Translations under genes and position numbers: made by a program
DNA from: CASFRF01 sp031549345
Lineage (GTDB): Bacteria > Verrucomicrobiota > Lentisphaeria > Victivallales > Victivallaceae
Length of the DNA: 64,000 nucleotides
Direction of reading: 5' to 3'
NCBI GenBank assembly: GCA_031549345.1
Contig: JAVBPY010000006.1
Location: 248,001-312,000 of the forward strand
Shown: positions 1 through 8,248 of the stretch, piece by piece
Position numbering within the stretch: the stretch's first letter is position 1
How the letters are laid out: the number at the start of each line of letters is the position of its first letter
The notes under the pieces: generated by a model
The model's database searches: none
What the model was told of the DNA's origin: nothing
What the model saw: only the letters and a program-made list of their open reading frames with translations

Positions 1-1118
1 GCGATCTTTCGGATATTCTTTCGACTGTGATCAAGGATGAGCCGCGTTTTATCTCGAACTTCCGTCCGGTGGAAAACGCGACCCAGCAGAAGCACGAATG
101 GCTCGAAGACCAGATCGCCGGGCGCGCGGTAACGGTTTCCGGCGCGGTAACGGGGATGGTCTGCCCCGCTTCGGCGGCGGATCTCGGCAAATTGAAAGCC
201 GGTACCCTTTTGGTTATCCAGAACGACTCGGCGCTTTTCCGTGTTACATCCGTGGGGAGCGGGGATTTTACCGTGGCGCTTGTCGCTGCAAACGGCTCCT
301 CCTCCAGCAAGCCGGCTTCCGGGCAGACATTGAACATTGTTTCGACGCCGATGCCGGAAGGTTCCGGTTCCGGCGATGGCGATTCCACCGGAATCACCGG
401 CAATTCCGAGTACAACTGTACCCAGATTTTCCGCAAAGACATTATTTTGACAGGCACCGCCTTGGCCATCAACGTGTTCGGCAATGCCGACAATCAGTTG
501 AACCGCCAGACGGCGTTCGCCCTGGGGGAATTGGCGCGCGACCTCAACCGTGTGGCTCTTTTCGGGCGGCGCGCGGAGGCGGGCGCGTCAACGCGCGGTG
601 AAGCGGGGGGGCTGTATTTCTTCGGAACCGCCTCCGGCGCGCTTTCGATCGACGGCGGCGCCACGCGGCTTTGCAGTTCGTTGATTAACGACGCGGCCCA
701 GCTTGTCATGAAGGAAGGCGGCGATCCCGCGCAGATTCTCTGCTCTCCGGGGCAGGCGCGTGTTCTCTCCGGCGAGTACAAGAGCCAGCTCCAGATCGTC
801 CGTTCCGACGACCGGCGCGGCGCCTACGTCGCCGTGGTCGTCAACGAGATCAACGGCCGTGGAATGACCATCATGGCCGATCCTGATGTGCCGGATACCG
901 ACGTGTGGGTACTCGATCCCGCGGGATTCGGCCTCTCCAGCCTCCAGGGGAGGAGCATTGTCGACGAGGACGCGACACCCAGTGGTTTCGACGGCGTTCG
1001 TCGCATGGCACTTGGGGAGCTCACGTTCGTTTTCAAAAACGCGCGCCAACGCCTCTGCCGGGTCCGCAACCTCACGCCGAGCACGGCGGCGCTTGCGGCA
1101 ATGAAGTCGGGCGTCTGA
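1..1118 (+). CDS. Phage major capsid protein, SU10/DUF5309 type (5' end outside window)
   Basis: Structural head protein of a tailed phage. The reading frame is open to the left edge (codons from base 3 read DLSDILSTV and run straight into the part after the GTG at 27), so the gene begins before the window and that GTG is not the real start. The DLSDILS...DEPRF N-terminal stretch, the following HEWLEDQ, and a C-terminal half rich in Gly/Ala with a receptor-like jellyroll-free HK97-style composition fit the SU10-like major capsid family (DUF5309), which is assembled into icosahedral heads. Residues about 90-125 form a Ser/Gly-rich loop. It is followed after 13 bases by another small gene with an RBS, so both belong to a phage late module. 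No portal, protease or terminase is visible on this side. The family call is from recalled sequence character, not a search. Confidence 0.72.
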   Translation, partial: DLSDILSTVIKDEPRFISNFRPVENATQQKHEWLEDQIAGRAVTVSGAVTGMVCPASAADLGKLKAGTLLVIQNDSALFRVTSVGSGDFTVALVAANGSSSSKPASGQTLNIVSTPMPEGSGSGDGDSTGITGNSEYNCTQIFRKDIILTGTALAINVFGNADNQLNRQTAFALGELARDLNRVALFGRRAEAGASTRGEAGGLYFFGTASGALSIDGGATRLCSSLINDAAQLVMKEGGDPAQILCSPGQARVLSGEYKSQLQIVRSDDRRGAYVAVVVNEINGRGMTIMADPDVPDTDVWVLDPAGFGLSSLQGRSIVDEDATPSGFDGVRRMALGELTFVFKNARQRLCRVRNLTPSTAALAAMKSGV

Positions 1119-1131
1119 GGAGCGGCGAATC

Positions 1132-1548
1132 ATGGGCGGCACACTGCTGGATTTGCTCCTTGAGGACGAGTCGGACTATTTTGCCCGCCACCTCGACGGC
1201 GTTTACTGGCGCGGCTTGAGCTTTGAGCGGCGCGGTGCGGCCTTGAGCGGCGCCTTGTTCGACATTGCGTCGCTTCTTCAGCGCCGCGATATCGACGGCG
1301 GGGAATTGCTTCAGCGCGCGGCTGTGTACGAGCAGGCGCTTCATCTCTGCCGCAAGGCGGATGAGGAAGCTGTTATCGCCGCGTCCGCCGGGACAAGTGT
1401 TGTTTCCGAGTCGATCGAGGGGCTCGGCAGCCGCACCTACACGCGCAGTGCGTCGAAGACGCTCTACGACACGGAGATATCTCCCCGTGCCCTCCGGCTC
1501 GTTCGCGTCTGGCTCAAGCCTGTGCGCGTTCGCGTCGGACGCGGGTGA
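1132..1548 (+). CDS. Small phage-associated protein of unknown function
   Basis: 138 residues, starting at an ATG preceded by a purine-rich GAGGAGCGG 7-8 bases upstream, directly after the capsid gene. The protein is acidic at the N-terminus (LLLEDESDY), helical in the middle and basic at the C-terminus (VRVRVGRG). It has no signal peptide or membrane segment. Position right after a major capsid gene suggests a head-completion or connector-type protein, but no motif proves this. It is the last gene before a strong terminator, after which ordinary chromosomal genes begin, so it marks the right end of the phage module. Confidence 0.6.
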   Translation: MGGTLLDLLLEDESDYFARHLDGVYWRGLSFERRGAALSGALFDIASLLQRRDIDGGELLQRAAVYEQALHLCRKADEEAVIAASAGTSVVSESIEGLGSRTYTRSASKTLYDTEISPRALRLVRVWLKPVRVRVGRG

Positions 1549-1564
1549 TTCTTCCGGTTGCTTT

Positions 1565-1597
1565 GCCGGTCCTCCTTCGGGTGGGCCGGCTTTTTTT
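1565..1597 (+). terminator. Rho-independent terminator ending the phage module
   Basis: An 11-bp stem (1565-1575 with 1580-1590, containing G:U pairs) closed by a TTCG tetraloop, followed by seven T residues. It lies 16 bases after the small phage gene and separates phage transcription from tpiA. Confidence 0.85.
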
Positions 1598-1648
1598 ATT
1601 TTGCAGGCGACCCTGCGTATAAATAACAAAAAAACAACCATGCCCGAC

Positions 1649-1677
1649 TTGTAAAAAATAAGAATCGGTGATATTGT
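1649..1677 (+). promoter_or_regulatory. Probable promoter of tpiA
   Basis: TTGTAA at 1649-1654, 17-base spacer, TATTGT at 1672-1677. It gives a leader of about 50 bases before the tpiA start. The -35 box is the same as those upstream of the genes at 36394 and 53793. Confidence 0.55.
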
Positions 1678-1734
1678 GTCAGGTGCTGTTCTGCTTTGTT
1701 TTGCAATCAAATATAGAAAAAAGGACGGAAGAAG

Positions 1735-2511
1735 ATGAGAAAAGTCGTTATCGCCGGCAATTGGAAAATGAACAAGACCGCCAACGAAGCGCGGGCGCTG
1801 GTAGAAGCTCTTAAGCCTCTGGTTGCCGATGTGAACCAGGCGGAAATCGTGGTGTGCCCCCCCTTTCTTTCGCTTTCCGCGACCATTGAGGCCGCGCGCG
1901 GCAGCAACATTAAAGTGGGCGCCCAGAACATCCATTGGGCCGAATCCGGTGCATTTACCGGGGAAGTTTCCGCCGCGATGCTCAAAGAAGCCGGCGTGGA
2001 ATACGTGATCATCGGGCACAGCGAACGCCGCCAGTTTTTCGGAGAAACCGACGCCACGGCCAACAGCCGTGTCAAGGCGGCCCTCCAGGCGGGGTTGAAA
2101 GTGATGCTTTGCATCGGCGAAACCCTCGACGAATACAATACGAAGCGCACGGAAGCCGTGCTGGCTACGCAGTTGGATGGCGGCCTTGCCGGACTGGACG
2201 CCGCTTCTGTGTCGCAGCTGATTCTGGCTTACGAGCCGGTGTGGGCGATCGGTACCGGAAAGACTGCCACGCCGGCGCAGGCGGAAGCGGCACATTCGTT
2301 TATCCGCGGACATGTCGAAGCTAAATTCGGCGCACAGGCGGCCGCGGCGGTTCGCATTCAGTACGGCGGCAGCATGAAGCCGGATAATGCTGAAGAACTT
2401 TTGGCGGAAAAAGACATCGATGGCGGCCTGATCGGCGGCGCGGCGCTCAAGGCGGACAGCTTTGCCGCATTGGTGAAAAACGCGGTCGCCGGGAGCCTGA
2501 AACGGGCCTGA
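1735..2511 (+). CDS. tpiA: Triosephosphate isomerase
   Basis: Interconverts dihydroxyacetone phosphate and glyceraldehyde 3-phosphate in glycolysis and gluconeogenesis in the cytoplasm. The 258-residue length is normal. The substrate and catalytic residues are all in place: N9 and K11 in GNWKMNK, H95 in VIIGHSERR, E167 in YEPVWAIGTGKTAT, and the phosphate-binding GGSMKPDN and GGLIGGAAL loops near the C-terminus. The start ATG has a purine-rich GGACGGAAGAAG just upstream. secG follows after about 105 bases with its own likely promoter; the tpiA-secG neighbourhood is common in bacteria. Confidence 0.97.
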   Translation: MRKVVIAGNWKMNKTANEARALVEALKPLVADVNQAEIVVCPPFLSLSATIEAARGSNIKVGAQNIHWAESGAFTGEVSAAMLKEAGVEYVIIGHSERRQFFGETDATANSRVKAALQAGLKVMLCIGETLDEYNTKRTEAVLATQLDGGLAGLDAASVSQLILAYEPVWAIGTGKTATPAQAEAAHSFIRGHVEAKFGAQAAAAVRIQYGGSMKPDNAEELLAEKDIDGGLIGGAALKADSFAALVKNAVAGSLKRA

Positions 2512-2567
2512 TGGGTCTTGAAAACGCAAAAAAATGCAAAAAAAACCGTTTTCGGCGGAATATAAGA

Positions 2568-2596
2568 TTGCTTTTCGCTGATTTTGCTGTATATAA
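2568..2596 (+). promoter_or_regulatory. Probable promoter of secG and the pilus-like operon
   Basis: TTGCTT at 2568-2573 and an AT-rich -10 (TATATA at 2590-2595 with a 16-base spacer). It lies 20-odd bases before the chosen secG start in the only sizeable gap before an 11-kb run of close-packed genes. Confidence 0.45.
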
Positions 2597-2616
2597 ATAG
2601 CATATTGAGGATAAAT

Positions 2617-2943
2617 ATGGGTATCTTTCAGGTTTTTCTTTACGCGCTTGTCGTGATTGTTGCATTGCTGCTGATCGGGCTCGTTCTGATTCAGCCGGCG
2701 AAGTCCGGCGGAATGGGGGCCACTTTCGGCGGCATCGGCGAGTCCATGTTCGGCGGAAAAGCCGGCAGCAAGCTCACCAAGGCGACGGTTTTTATGACCG
2801 CGCTGTTTTTCTCGTTGGTTCTGCTCTTGGCTATGGTCAGCGGCCTTTTCGGTCGTTCGTCGGAAATCCAGGATGCGCTCGATGCGAAAACCACGGTGCA
2901 AACGGCTCCGGCGACACAAACGGCTCCGGCTGACAAAAAGTAA
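2617..2943 (+). CDS. secG: Preprotein translocase subunit SecG
   Basis: Small membrane subunit of the SecYEG channel that assists SecA-driven export. The protein of 108 residues has two membrane helices (about residues 4-24 and 55-75) joined by a cytoplasmic loop containing the family signature GGMGATFGG. The ATG at 2617 is chosen because it follows TTGAGGATAAAT and opens directly with the first hydrophobic helix; an ATG 33 bases earlier would add a polar extension. The tail is rich in Thr, Ala and Pro. It heads the run leading into the secretin operon, with 24 bases to the next gene. Confidence 0.92.
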   Translation: MGIFQVFLYALVVIVALLLIGLVLIQPAKSGGMGATFGGIGESMFGGKAGSKLTKATVFMTALFFSLVLLLAMVSGLFGRSSEIQDALDAKTTVQTAPATQTAPADKK

Positions 2944-2967
2944 ACGGGGATCGAAAGGAAGGAAATC

Positions 2968-3627
2968 ATGCAAGGTAGGAATGCGGGCAAGGTGTTGATT
3001 GCGGCGTTTCTTTGCTTTTTTTCCGTCCTTTCCTTTGCGGCCGAAGCGTCTTTTTTTCGCGAGTTCAAGGGAACGTTGCGGATGCAGGATACGCCTCGGG
3101 CCGCCTTCAGCAACCTCAACAATACGGGAGTCAGCGGCATGCGCTGGCTGGTTGTTCAGTTGCAGTACTCGCCGCATATCCCCGCCGGACGCGAAGCCGC
3201 GTTCTACGATAATGTTACGCTCGAGGGGGCGGTGCTTGTCGATTCTGTTGCGCCCGATGGTTCGGCGCGCGTGGTTCTTTTTACAGGGAAGACCCGTTTC
3301 TGGTCGATGGCGCTTGACAACCGCCGCCGGACCGAACTGATGGTTATTGCGCCGCAGATGCTGGAGCGTTATATGCCCGGCGTAACGCGCAATTCGGATA
3401 TGTTTGTGGCGCGTCTTCGTTTCATTGCGCCCGGCAATGTGATTCTGGGCGAACAATTTATCGGGAAGCGGATATCCGAAGATAAGATGCGTCAGCTTTT
3501 CATACAGGCGATGGGAGAAAACAGCTCCGTCGTCAAGGTGGATGGAGGACTTTTCTCGCAGTGGCAGAGTCCGTGGGCCGCGGCCGACCTCGATGTGCGG
3601 GATTTGAGTCGGCAGGAAACAAAATAA
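2968..3627 (+). CDS. Exported protein, Amuc_1102-like, pilus-like operon
   Basis: 219 residues with a clean signal peptide (KVLIAAFLCFFSVLSFAAEA, cleavage near residue 30) and a beta-rich mature part without transmembrane segments, so it is probably periplasmic. It has the RBS AAGGAAGGAA six bases before the ATG. In Akkermansia muciniphila the gene next to the PilM-like Amuc_1101 is Amuc_1102, also a small exported protein; the shared position and size are the main grounds for the call. A role in the secretin/pilus-like envelope complex is inferred from the operon. No enzymatic motif is seen. Confidence 0.66.
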   Translation: MQGRNAGKVLIAAFLCFFSVLSFAAEASFFREFKGTLRMQDTPRAAFSNLNNTGVSGMRWLVVQLQYSPHIPAGREAAFYDNVTLEGAVLVDSVAPDGSARVVLFTGKTRFWSMALDNRRRTELMVIAPQMLERYMPGVTRNSDMFVARLRFIAPGNVILGEQFIGKRISEDKMRQLFIQAMGENSSVVKVDGGLFSQWQSPWAAADLDVRDLSRQETK

Positions 3628-3648
3628 AGCGAAGATTCCGGGGAATAC

Positions 3649-5508
3649 ATGGCAAAAGAAAATCGGTTGCTTGCTATCGATATCGGCATTGACACGCTGA
3701 AGATGGCGGAATTTCTGATCGGCGAAAACAAAGAAGCGGTTCTCGACAAATTCGCTTTCGCCTACATGGATACCCGTGAACGTGAAGCGGTGGATGTTTT
3801 TGCCGAAACCTATAAACACCTTTTGGAAGAAAATCATTTCCGTGCAAAGCGTGTTCGTTTCAGTATTTCCGGACATTCCTCCTTTACCCGTCTTTGCAAA
3901 CTGCCGATGATCACGGGTTCAGGATCCGGTGTGGGGCGCGTTGTCGCCTTCGAGGCAAAAAAAGCAATTCCTTACGCGATGGAAGAGGTGGTGTGGGGAT
4001 ACCAGCTTTTGCGCCACTCCGTTACCACCACGCGCACCATCGATCCGGTCGAACCCGGCGAGGAGCCGATTGTCGAAACAGACGTTTCCGAAGAGTTCGA
4101 AGGCTTGATTGTTGCCGCGAAAAATGACCAGATCAGTGCTTATGCCGAGGTGATTCTAAGTTCTGGGAAAAAGGTTCTTTCGGTGGACGTTGCTCCCGTC
4201 GCTTTGTTCAACGCGGCGCGGGCCAGCCAGATTCGCGAAGACGAAAGTGTTCTTCTGCTGAATATCGGAGGGCGCAATACCAGCCTTGTCATTGCCGATC
4301 ACAACCGCGTTTTCGTCCGTAATATTCCTTTCGGCGGCGATTTGATTACACAGCAAATCAGCAAAGAATTCAGCATGTCCTTTGAAGAGGCGGAAGAATT
4401 GAAACGCCGCCACGGTTCCATCGCCCTCGGAGGGGCGTACGAGGAACCGGCTTCCGAAGTAGAGGCAACCATCTCCAAAATCGCCCGCAATATTATGACT
4501 CGGTTGCACGGGGAAATCAGCCGCTCGATCAACGTTTGGCGTGCGCAGCACGGCGGGAATGCGCCGGAACGCACGCTTTTCTCGGGCGGAGCAACCATGA
4601 TGCGTTATATGCCGGAGTTTTTCAAGGAAAAACTCCGCATTCCCGTGGATTACCTGAACTGCTTCACCGTGATCGGGATCAGTGCGTCGGTGGATAAGGA
4701 AAAACTCCTTGACGTTGCGCCGACATTTCCGGAGTTGACGGGAATGTGTCTCCACGATATTGTAAACCTTCCCGTCGAAATTTCCCTGGTGCCCGAATTC
4801 ATCAAACGTCAGGAGATTTTTCAACGTAAAAAGGGTTATTTCTACGGCAGCGCGGTTACGTTGCTTCTCAGTTTGCTCGTAATGCTTCTCAGCGTAAACC
4901 AGCGTATGGACCTTGACCGGAAACGCGTGGATTCGGTGAAGAAAAAGGTGGAAGATACGAAAACTCTTGTCGATCGGGTGAAGCGGGCAATGGGCGAGCT
5001 TAATGCCGCGAAAGGGGATTTCGAAGCCACCTCCGCTGTTCTTGCCAACCGCAGCCGTTGGCTGCAATTGCTTGAAGAACTGCAAAAGGCCATGCCCGAT
5101 ACAATGTTCCTTGTTGCCTTGGAGGGCCTTGGCGATATCTCTTCCGCTGTGGCCGCGCCTTCCGACAGCGGCGGACTTGGGTCGTTGTTCAGCGATGTTT
5201 CGCCCGCGGCCGATCCGTCGACAACGGCTCTTCCTTCCGCCGCGCCGCAGAAAATTGTCATGAACGGTGCGAATACCGAGCGTATTCTTGAGGTCAAAGC
5301 AATTCGTCTCCGCGGCTATACCCTTGTGCTTAAGCACGACCTGCTGGAGGATGAATTCAAAAAGGCCCTCAAAGACAACCCGAATTCCATGATTCAGCTC
5401 GGGACGGACAATGATTTTCTGTTCGAGGAGTTTTCTCCGGCACGCGGCGAGAACAACCTGACCGCATTCACGATCAAGCTGACGCTCAAGCAGCCCATAA
5501 AAAAATGA
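3649..5508 (+). CDS. pilM: PilM-PilN fusion protein of a type IV pilus-like complex
   Basis: 619 residues, much longer than ordinary PilM (about 350). Residues 1-360 are an FtsA/PilM actin-like ATPase fold: phosphate-1 loop DIGIDTLK (11-18), phosphate-2 loop LLNIGGRNTSL (203-213), and an adenosine-type FSGGATMM (311-318). At 378-396 the chain reads ISLVPEFIKRQ, the kind of sequence that opens PilN, and continues into one membrane helix (about 398-416), a charged coiled coil (417-470) and a C-terminal globular part, as in PilN. So cytoplasmic PilM and membrane-anchored PilN appear fused in one chain. It sits 21 bases after the Amuc_1102-like gene and 13 bases before the Amuc_1100-like one, matching Amuc_1101 in Akkermansia. 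Confidence 0.85.
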   Translation: MAKENRLLAIDIGIDTLKMAEFLIGENKEAVLDKFAFAYMDTREREAVDVFAETYKHLLEENHFRAKRVRFSISGHSSFTRLCKLPMITGSGSGVGRVVAFEAKKAIPYAMEEVVWGYQLLRHSVTTTRTIDPVEPGEEPIVETDVSEEFEGLIVAAKNDQISAYAEVILSSGKKVLSVDVAPVALFNAARASQIREDESVLLLNIGGRNTSLVIADHNRVFVRNIPFGGDLITQQISKEFSMSFEEAEELKRRHGSIALGGAYEEPASEVEATISKIARNIMTRLHGEISRSINVWRAQHGGNAPERTLFSGGATMMRYMPEFFKEKLRIPVDYLNCFTVIGISASVDKEKLLDVAPTFPELTGMCLHDIVNLPVEISLVPEFIKRQEIFQRKKGYFYGSAVTLLLSLLVMLLSVNQRMDLDRKRVDSVKKKVEDTKTLVDRVKRAMGELNAAKGDFEATSAVLANRSRWLQLLEELQKAMPDTMFLVALEGLGDISSAVAAPSDSGGLGSLFSDVSPAADPSTTALPSAAPQKIVMNGANTERILEVKAIRLRGYTLVLKHDLLEDEFKKALKDNPNSMIQLGTDNDFLFEEFSPARGENNLTAFTIKLTLKQPIKK

Positions 5509-5521
5509 CGGAACGCGACGC

Positions 5522-6922
5522 ATGAAACGTTTTATAAAAACCAATCTGATTTTCTTTATTGTTATACTTGTGTTCCTTTTGGGTGCCTTGGCTCTTCTGG
5601 TGATGGTTTTCGGCTCCCACAGCCGTATGAATGAATACATGGCTCTTACCCGGCAAATCAGTTCGGAAATCGAGACGTTGAACAATCAGTCTCCGGCGCC
5701 GCACGCGGAGAACATCAAGCTGATTCAAGCGGAGCGGGCCTTTTTTATCGAGCAGAACAGGCAGGCAAAATACTATTTCGGGCAAGTTTTGGATCCGGCA
5801 TTGGCCAAGTTTGTGGACGCGCTCGGTGTGCCGGAAGGCCCCAAGCCGGAATCTGCCGACGCTACTCCCCCCCGTGCCCTGACGCTGGATGAGTTCAAAA
5901 TTCGTTTCCGTACGGAATGGGAAGGAAGTCCCAACCGCGAAACCGTGGCGGGACGGGATCAGTTTTACCAGCGTTTTCGCCGGAATTGGAGCAAGTCCTG
6001 GGACAAGGGACTTCTCGTGTTCGAGCAGGCGGCCGCGGAGATTTTGGCCGAGCCTGTAACCCGTCAGAATACGGAAGATATTCTTCTTGAAGCGCTTGGA
6101 CTTCCGAGAAATATGGGTTTCCACTCCGACCGGGCGCTGGCGCACGCCAATGCGGTCCGTTTCCGGCTGATGCAGATTTTCGATACAAACAAGGTTCAAC
6201 TCGGTAAGGACGCGAATGCGTTCGGGTTTCCCGTGGGTGTGCCTCCGCCGGTGGTGGCGATCGTTCCGACGGTGCGTCAGTGGGGGATTACAAGTGATCT
6301 GGCTTCCCGTATTGCTTCTTCCGGTATTTCGAACCTGGTTCGTTTCCACCATCGAACTCTCGAACCGCACAGGGAAGGCGATTTGGCCTACTATCACTAC
6401 TTTTTTGAGGTGAACGGCGAGCTGGATAAAATCCGCAATCTGGTGAAGAAGCTTCACGACGCTTATGCGCAGAACCGTGTTTACATTGTGCGAAGTATTT
6501 TTGTTTATGAAGGGCAGGATCTTGCCGGTAAAATTTTGAGTTCGAGCGATTTGCAGCTGAACCAGCTGGAGCGTTTGCGACAGTTGCAGGGGGATGTGGC
6601 CGGTAAGCCGAAGGCCGTGGAGATGCCGCCCGTCGGTCGCCGGCCGCCGGGACCGGGAGGCAGGCCGGGCCCCGGAGGCGCTCCGCACAGGCCGGGCCCC
6701 GGAGGGGCGCGTATGGGCAGTGCGCCCGAAGCGGCGTCTCTGACAGAAGCGGAGCTGGAAGCGCAGCGTATGGAGGAACTCCGCCGGCTTGAGGCCCAGG
6801 AGAAGAGTAAGCCGTATTATGAACGCATCGGTTATGGCGACGTCGTTTTAGGCGGCCCCCAGGTTTATCGTGCGCTTTTCGCCGTTGATTATGTAACGCG
6901 CGCCGACCTTGACTTGAATTAG
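5522..6922 (+). CDS. Amuc_1100-like / PilO-like membrane-anchored protein
   Basis: 466 residues: short cytoplasmic N-terminus, one membrane helix (about 9-33), then a long periplasmic part. The region around residues 288-345 (FEVNGELDKIRNLVKKLHDA, then RSIFVYE) and the C-terminal end (KPYYERIGYGD, then ALFAVDYV) resemble the two conserved blocks of Akkermansia Amuc_1100, the outer-envelope protein known for host effects. Between them lies a Pro/Gly-rich linker (about 371-400), and the whole protein is about 150 residues longer than Amuc_1100 (317). Gene order around it is the same as in Akkermansia. TM plus coiled coil plus ferredoxin-like fold also suggests a PilO equivalent, partner of the PilN half encoded upstream. 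Similarity is from memory and should be aligned. Confidence 0.75.
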   Translation: MKRFIKTNLIFFIVILVFLLGALALLVMVFGSHSRMNEYMALTRQISSEIETLNNQSPAPHAENIKLIQAERAFFIEQNRQAKYYFGQVLDPALAKFVDALGVPEGPKPESADATPPRALTLDEFKIRFRTEWEGSPNRETVAGRDQFYQRFRRNWSKSWDKGLLVFEQAAAEILAEPVTRQNTEDILLEALGLPRNMGFHSDRALAHANAVRFRLMQIFDTNKVQLGKDANAFGFPVGVPPPVVAIVPTVRQWGITSDLASRIASSGISNLVRFHHRTLEPHREGDLAYYHYFFEVNGELDKIRNLVKKLHDAYAQNRVYIVRSIFVYEGQDLAGKILSSSDLQLNQLERLRQLQGDVAGKPKAVEMPPVGRRPPGPGGRPGPGGAPHRPGPGGARMGSAPEAASLTEAELEAQRMEELRRLEAQEKSKPYYERIGYGDVVLGGPQVYRALFAVDYVTRADLDLN

Positions 6923-6939
6923 AGGAGCGGAGGATCATC

Positions 6940-8202
6940 GTGGAGTTTCTGAAACGACATTACGAAAAGTTGAGCCTGGCGTTTACGCTTGTTCTTTTCA
7001 TCGGTATGCTTTTGTATCTTGTTCATGTGGCACAGACGATCGGGGCGGTTCCGGAAGTTCAGATTCGTGAGGCCCAGGTCGATTTTGTGGAAAAGGCGGT
7101 GGATCGCAAGGCGCCGGTGTTTCAGGTGCAGTATTTATTCACGCATGGTGTAGAGTGGGTGCCAAGCTCCTTCCGGAAGCCGGTGGACACGCATCATTTT
7201 TCCGATCTTGTGGAAATGTTTCCGAGTGCCCGCTGCCCCTTCTGTCAGAAAATCATTCCCCGCTACTATTTTCATGACCGTGAAGGCACGGAAACGGTTG
7301 CCGCTTCGGCGGCAGAGCTGGCGCCCCGCGGCGAGTGTGTTTTGTGTCATAAAGCACTGAAATCCCCGCCGGTGAAGGAAGTCGTCAAGTACAACCCGTA
7401 TTCCGACGACGGCGACGGCGACGGTATTCCAAACTTGATCGAAGAAGAACAAGGACTCGATCCGCGTAACCCCGAAGATGCCCTCTGGGACAAGGATAAC
7501 GACGGGTTTTCAAATCTGTTCGAATACCTTTCCAAAACGTTGATGGACGACCCGAAGAGTCATCCGCCGATGTGGTATCGCTTGTTCATCAAGGAATTCC
7601 GCAATATCGTCCTGCCGGTTCGCCTCATGGCGGTCAACACCAACTCCAGCGACGATAAGAACGAATGGATGGTCCAAATCAGCGAGTTCGATCTTAAGAG
7701 CAACAGCAAGGGGAAAGACAAGGGCATGTTCGCCATCGGACAGGAAGTGCGCGGCATTGACGGGCGCAACTACATCATCGAGGACATTGATTTGCGGCAG
7801 CAGAGGAAGAAAATCGGAGAAACCGAAACGGTGGACGATCAGTCCATTGTCAAGCTCAAACAAGTGAATGGCGACGTGGTCATTACCATGCAAGTGGGCA
7901 AGGAAGTTCTTTCGCCGACGGTGAAGGCGATTGTTGTCGACAGCGGCAACATTACCGCAAATCCGACCGGACGTGAGTACGTCCTCGACGTCGGCAACGT
8001 GTTTGCCATTGGGGACAGGACAAATGCCGGAGAAGTATACCAGGTGCGTGAAATCAATGAAAAGGCGGGCGATGGCGGCGAAGTCCGTTTGGCGCGCCGG
8101 GATGGGCGCACCTTTGTTCCGCTGGACGAACCGTTGACCCGCGCCGGGAAGATTCCGCCGGAGCAGCGTGTTCGGCCGAGCCGCGCGTCGCAAGGACAGT
8201 GA
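6940..8202 (+). CDS. Amuc_1099-like envelope protein with Cys4 and Ca-binding-type motifs
   Basis: 420 residues starting at GTG, chosen because AGAGGAGCGGAGG lies just upstream and the chain opens MEFLKRHYEK before a membrane helix (about 12-30). In the periplasmic part, CPFC (about 99) and CVLC (about 132) could form a zinc ribbon or disulfides. At about 155-205 there are Asp-rich repeats (DDGDGDGIPN, then DKDNDGFSN) of the thrombospondin type 3/EF-loop kind that bind calcium. The C-terminal half is beta-rich and could be a PilP-like lipoprotein-free docking unit for the secretin. It corresponds by position to Amuc_1099. The next gene, a secretin, starts 46 bases later. Confidence 0.68.
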   Translation: MEFLKRHYEKLSLAFTLVLFIGMLLYLVHVAQTIGAVPEVQIREAQVDFVEKAVDRKAPVFQVQYLFTHGVEWVPSSFRKPVDTHHFSDLVEMFPSARCPFCQKIIPRYYFHDREGTETVAASAAELAPRGECVLCHKALKSPPVKEVVKYNPYSDDGDGDGIPNLIEEEQGLDPRNPEDALWDKDNDGFSNLFEYLSKTLMDDPKSHPPMWYRLFIKEFRNIVLPVRLMAVNTNSSDDKNEWMVQISEFDLKSNSKGKDKGMFAIGQEVRGIDGRNYIIEDIDLRQQRKKIGETETVDDQSIVKLKQVNGDVVITMQVGKEVLSPTVKAIVVDSGNITANPTGREYVLDVGNVFAIGDRTNAGEVYQVREINEKAGDGGEVRLARRDGRTFVPLDEPLTRAGKIPPEQRVRPSRASQGQ

Positions 8203-8248
8203 TAAACAGAAATGTTCAATAGATACAACCCAAACAAGGTAGCAAAAA

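Noticed and set aside
1072..3876. 934-codon open frame on the minus strand across tpiA, secG and pilM
   Set aside because: It lies opposite well-supported genes with conserved motifs; the translation is low-complexity in His/Arg, typical of GC-rich antisense frames.
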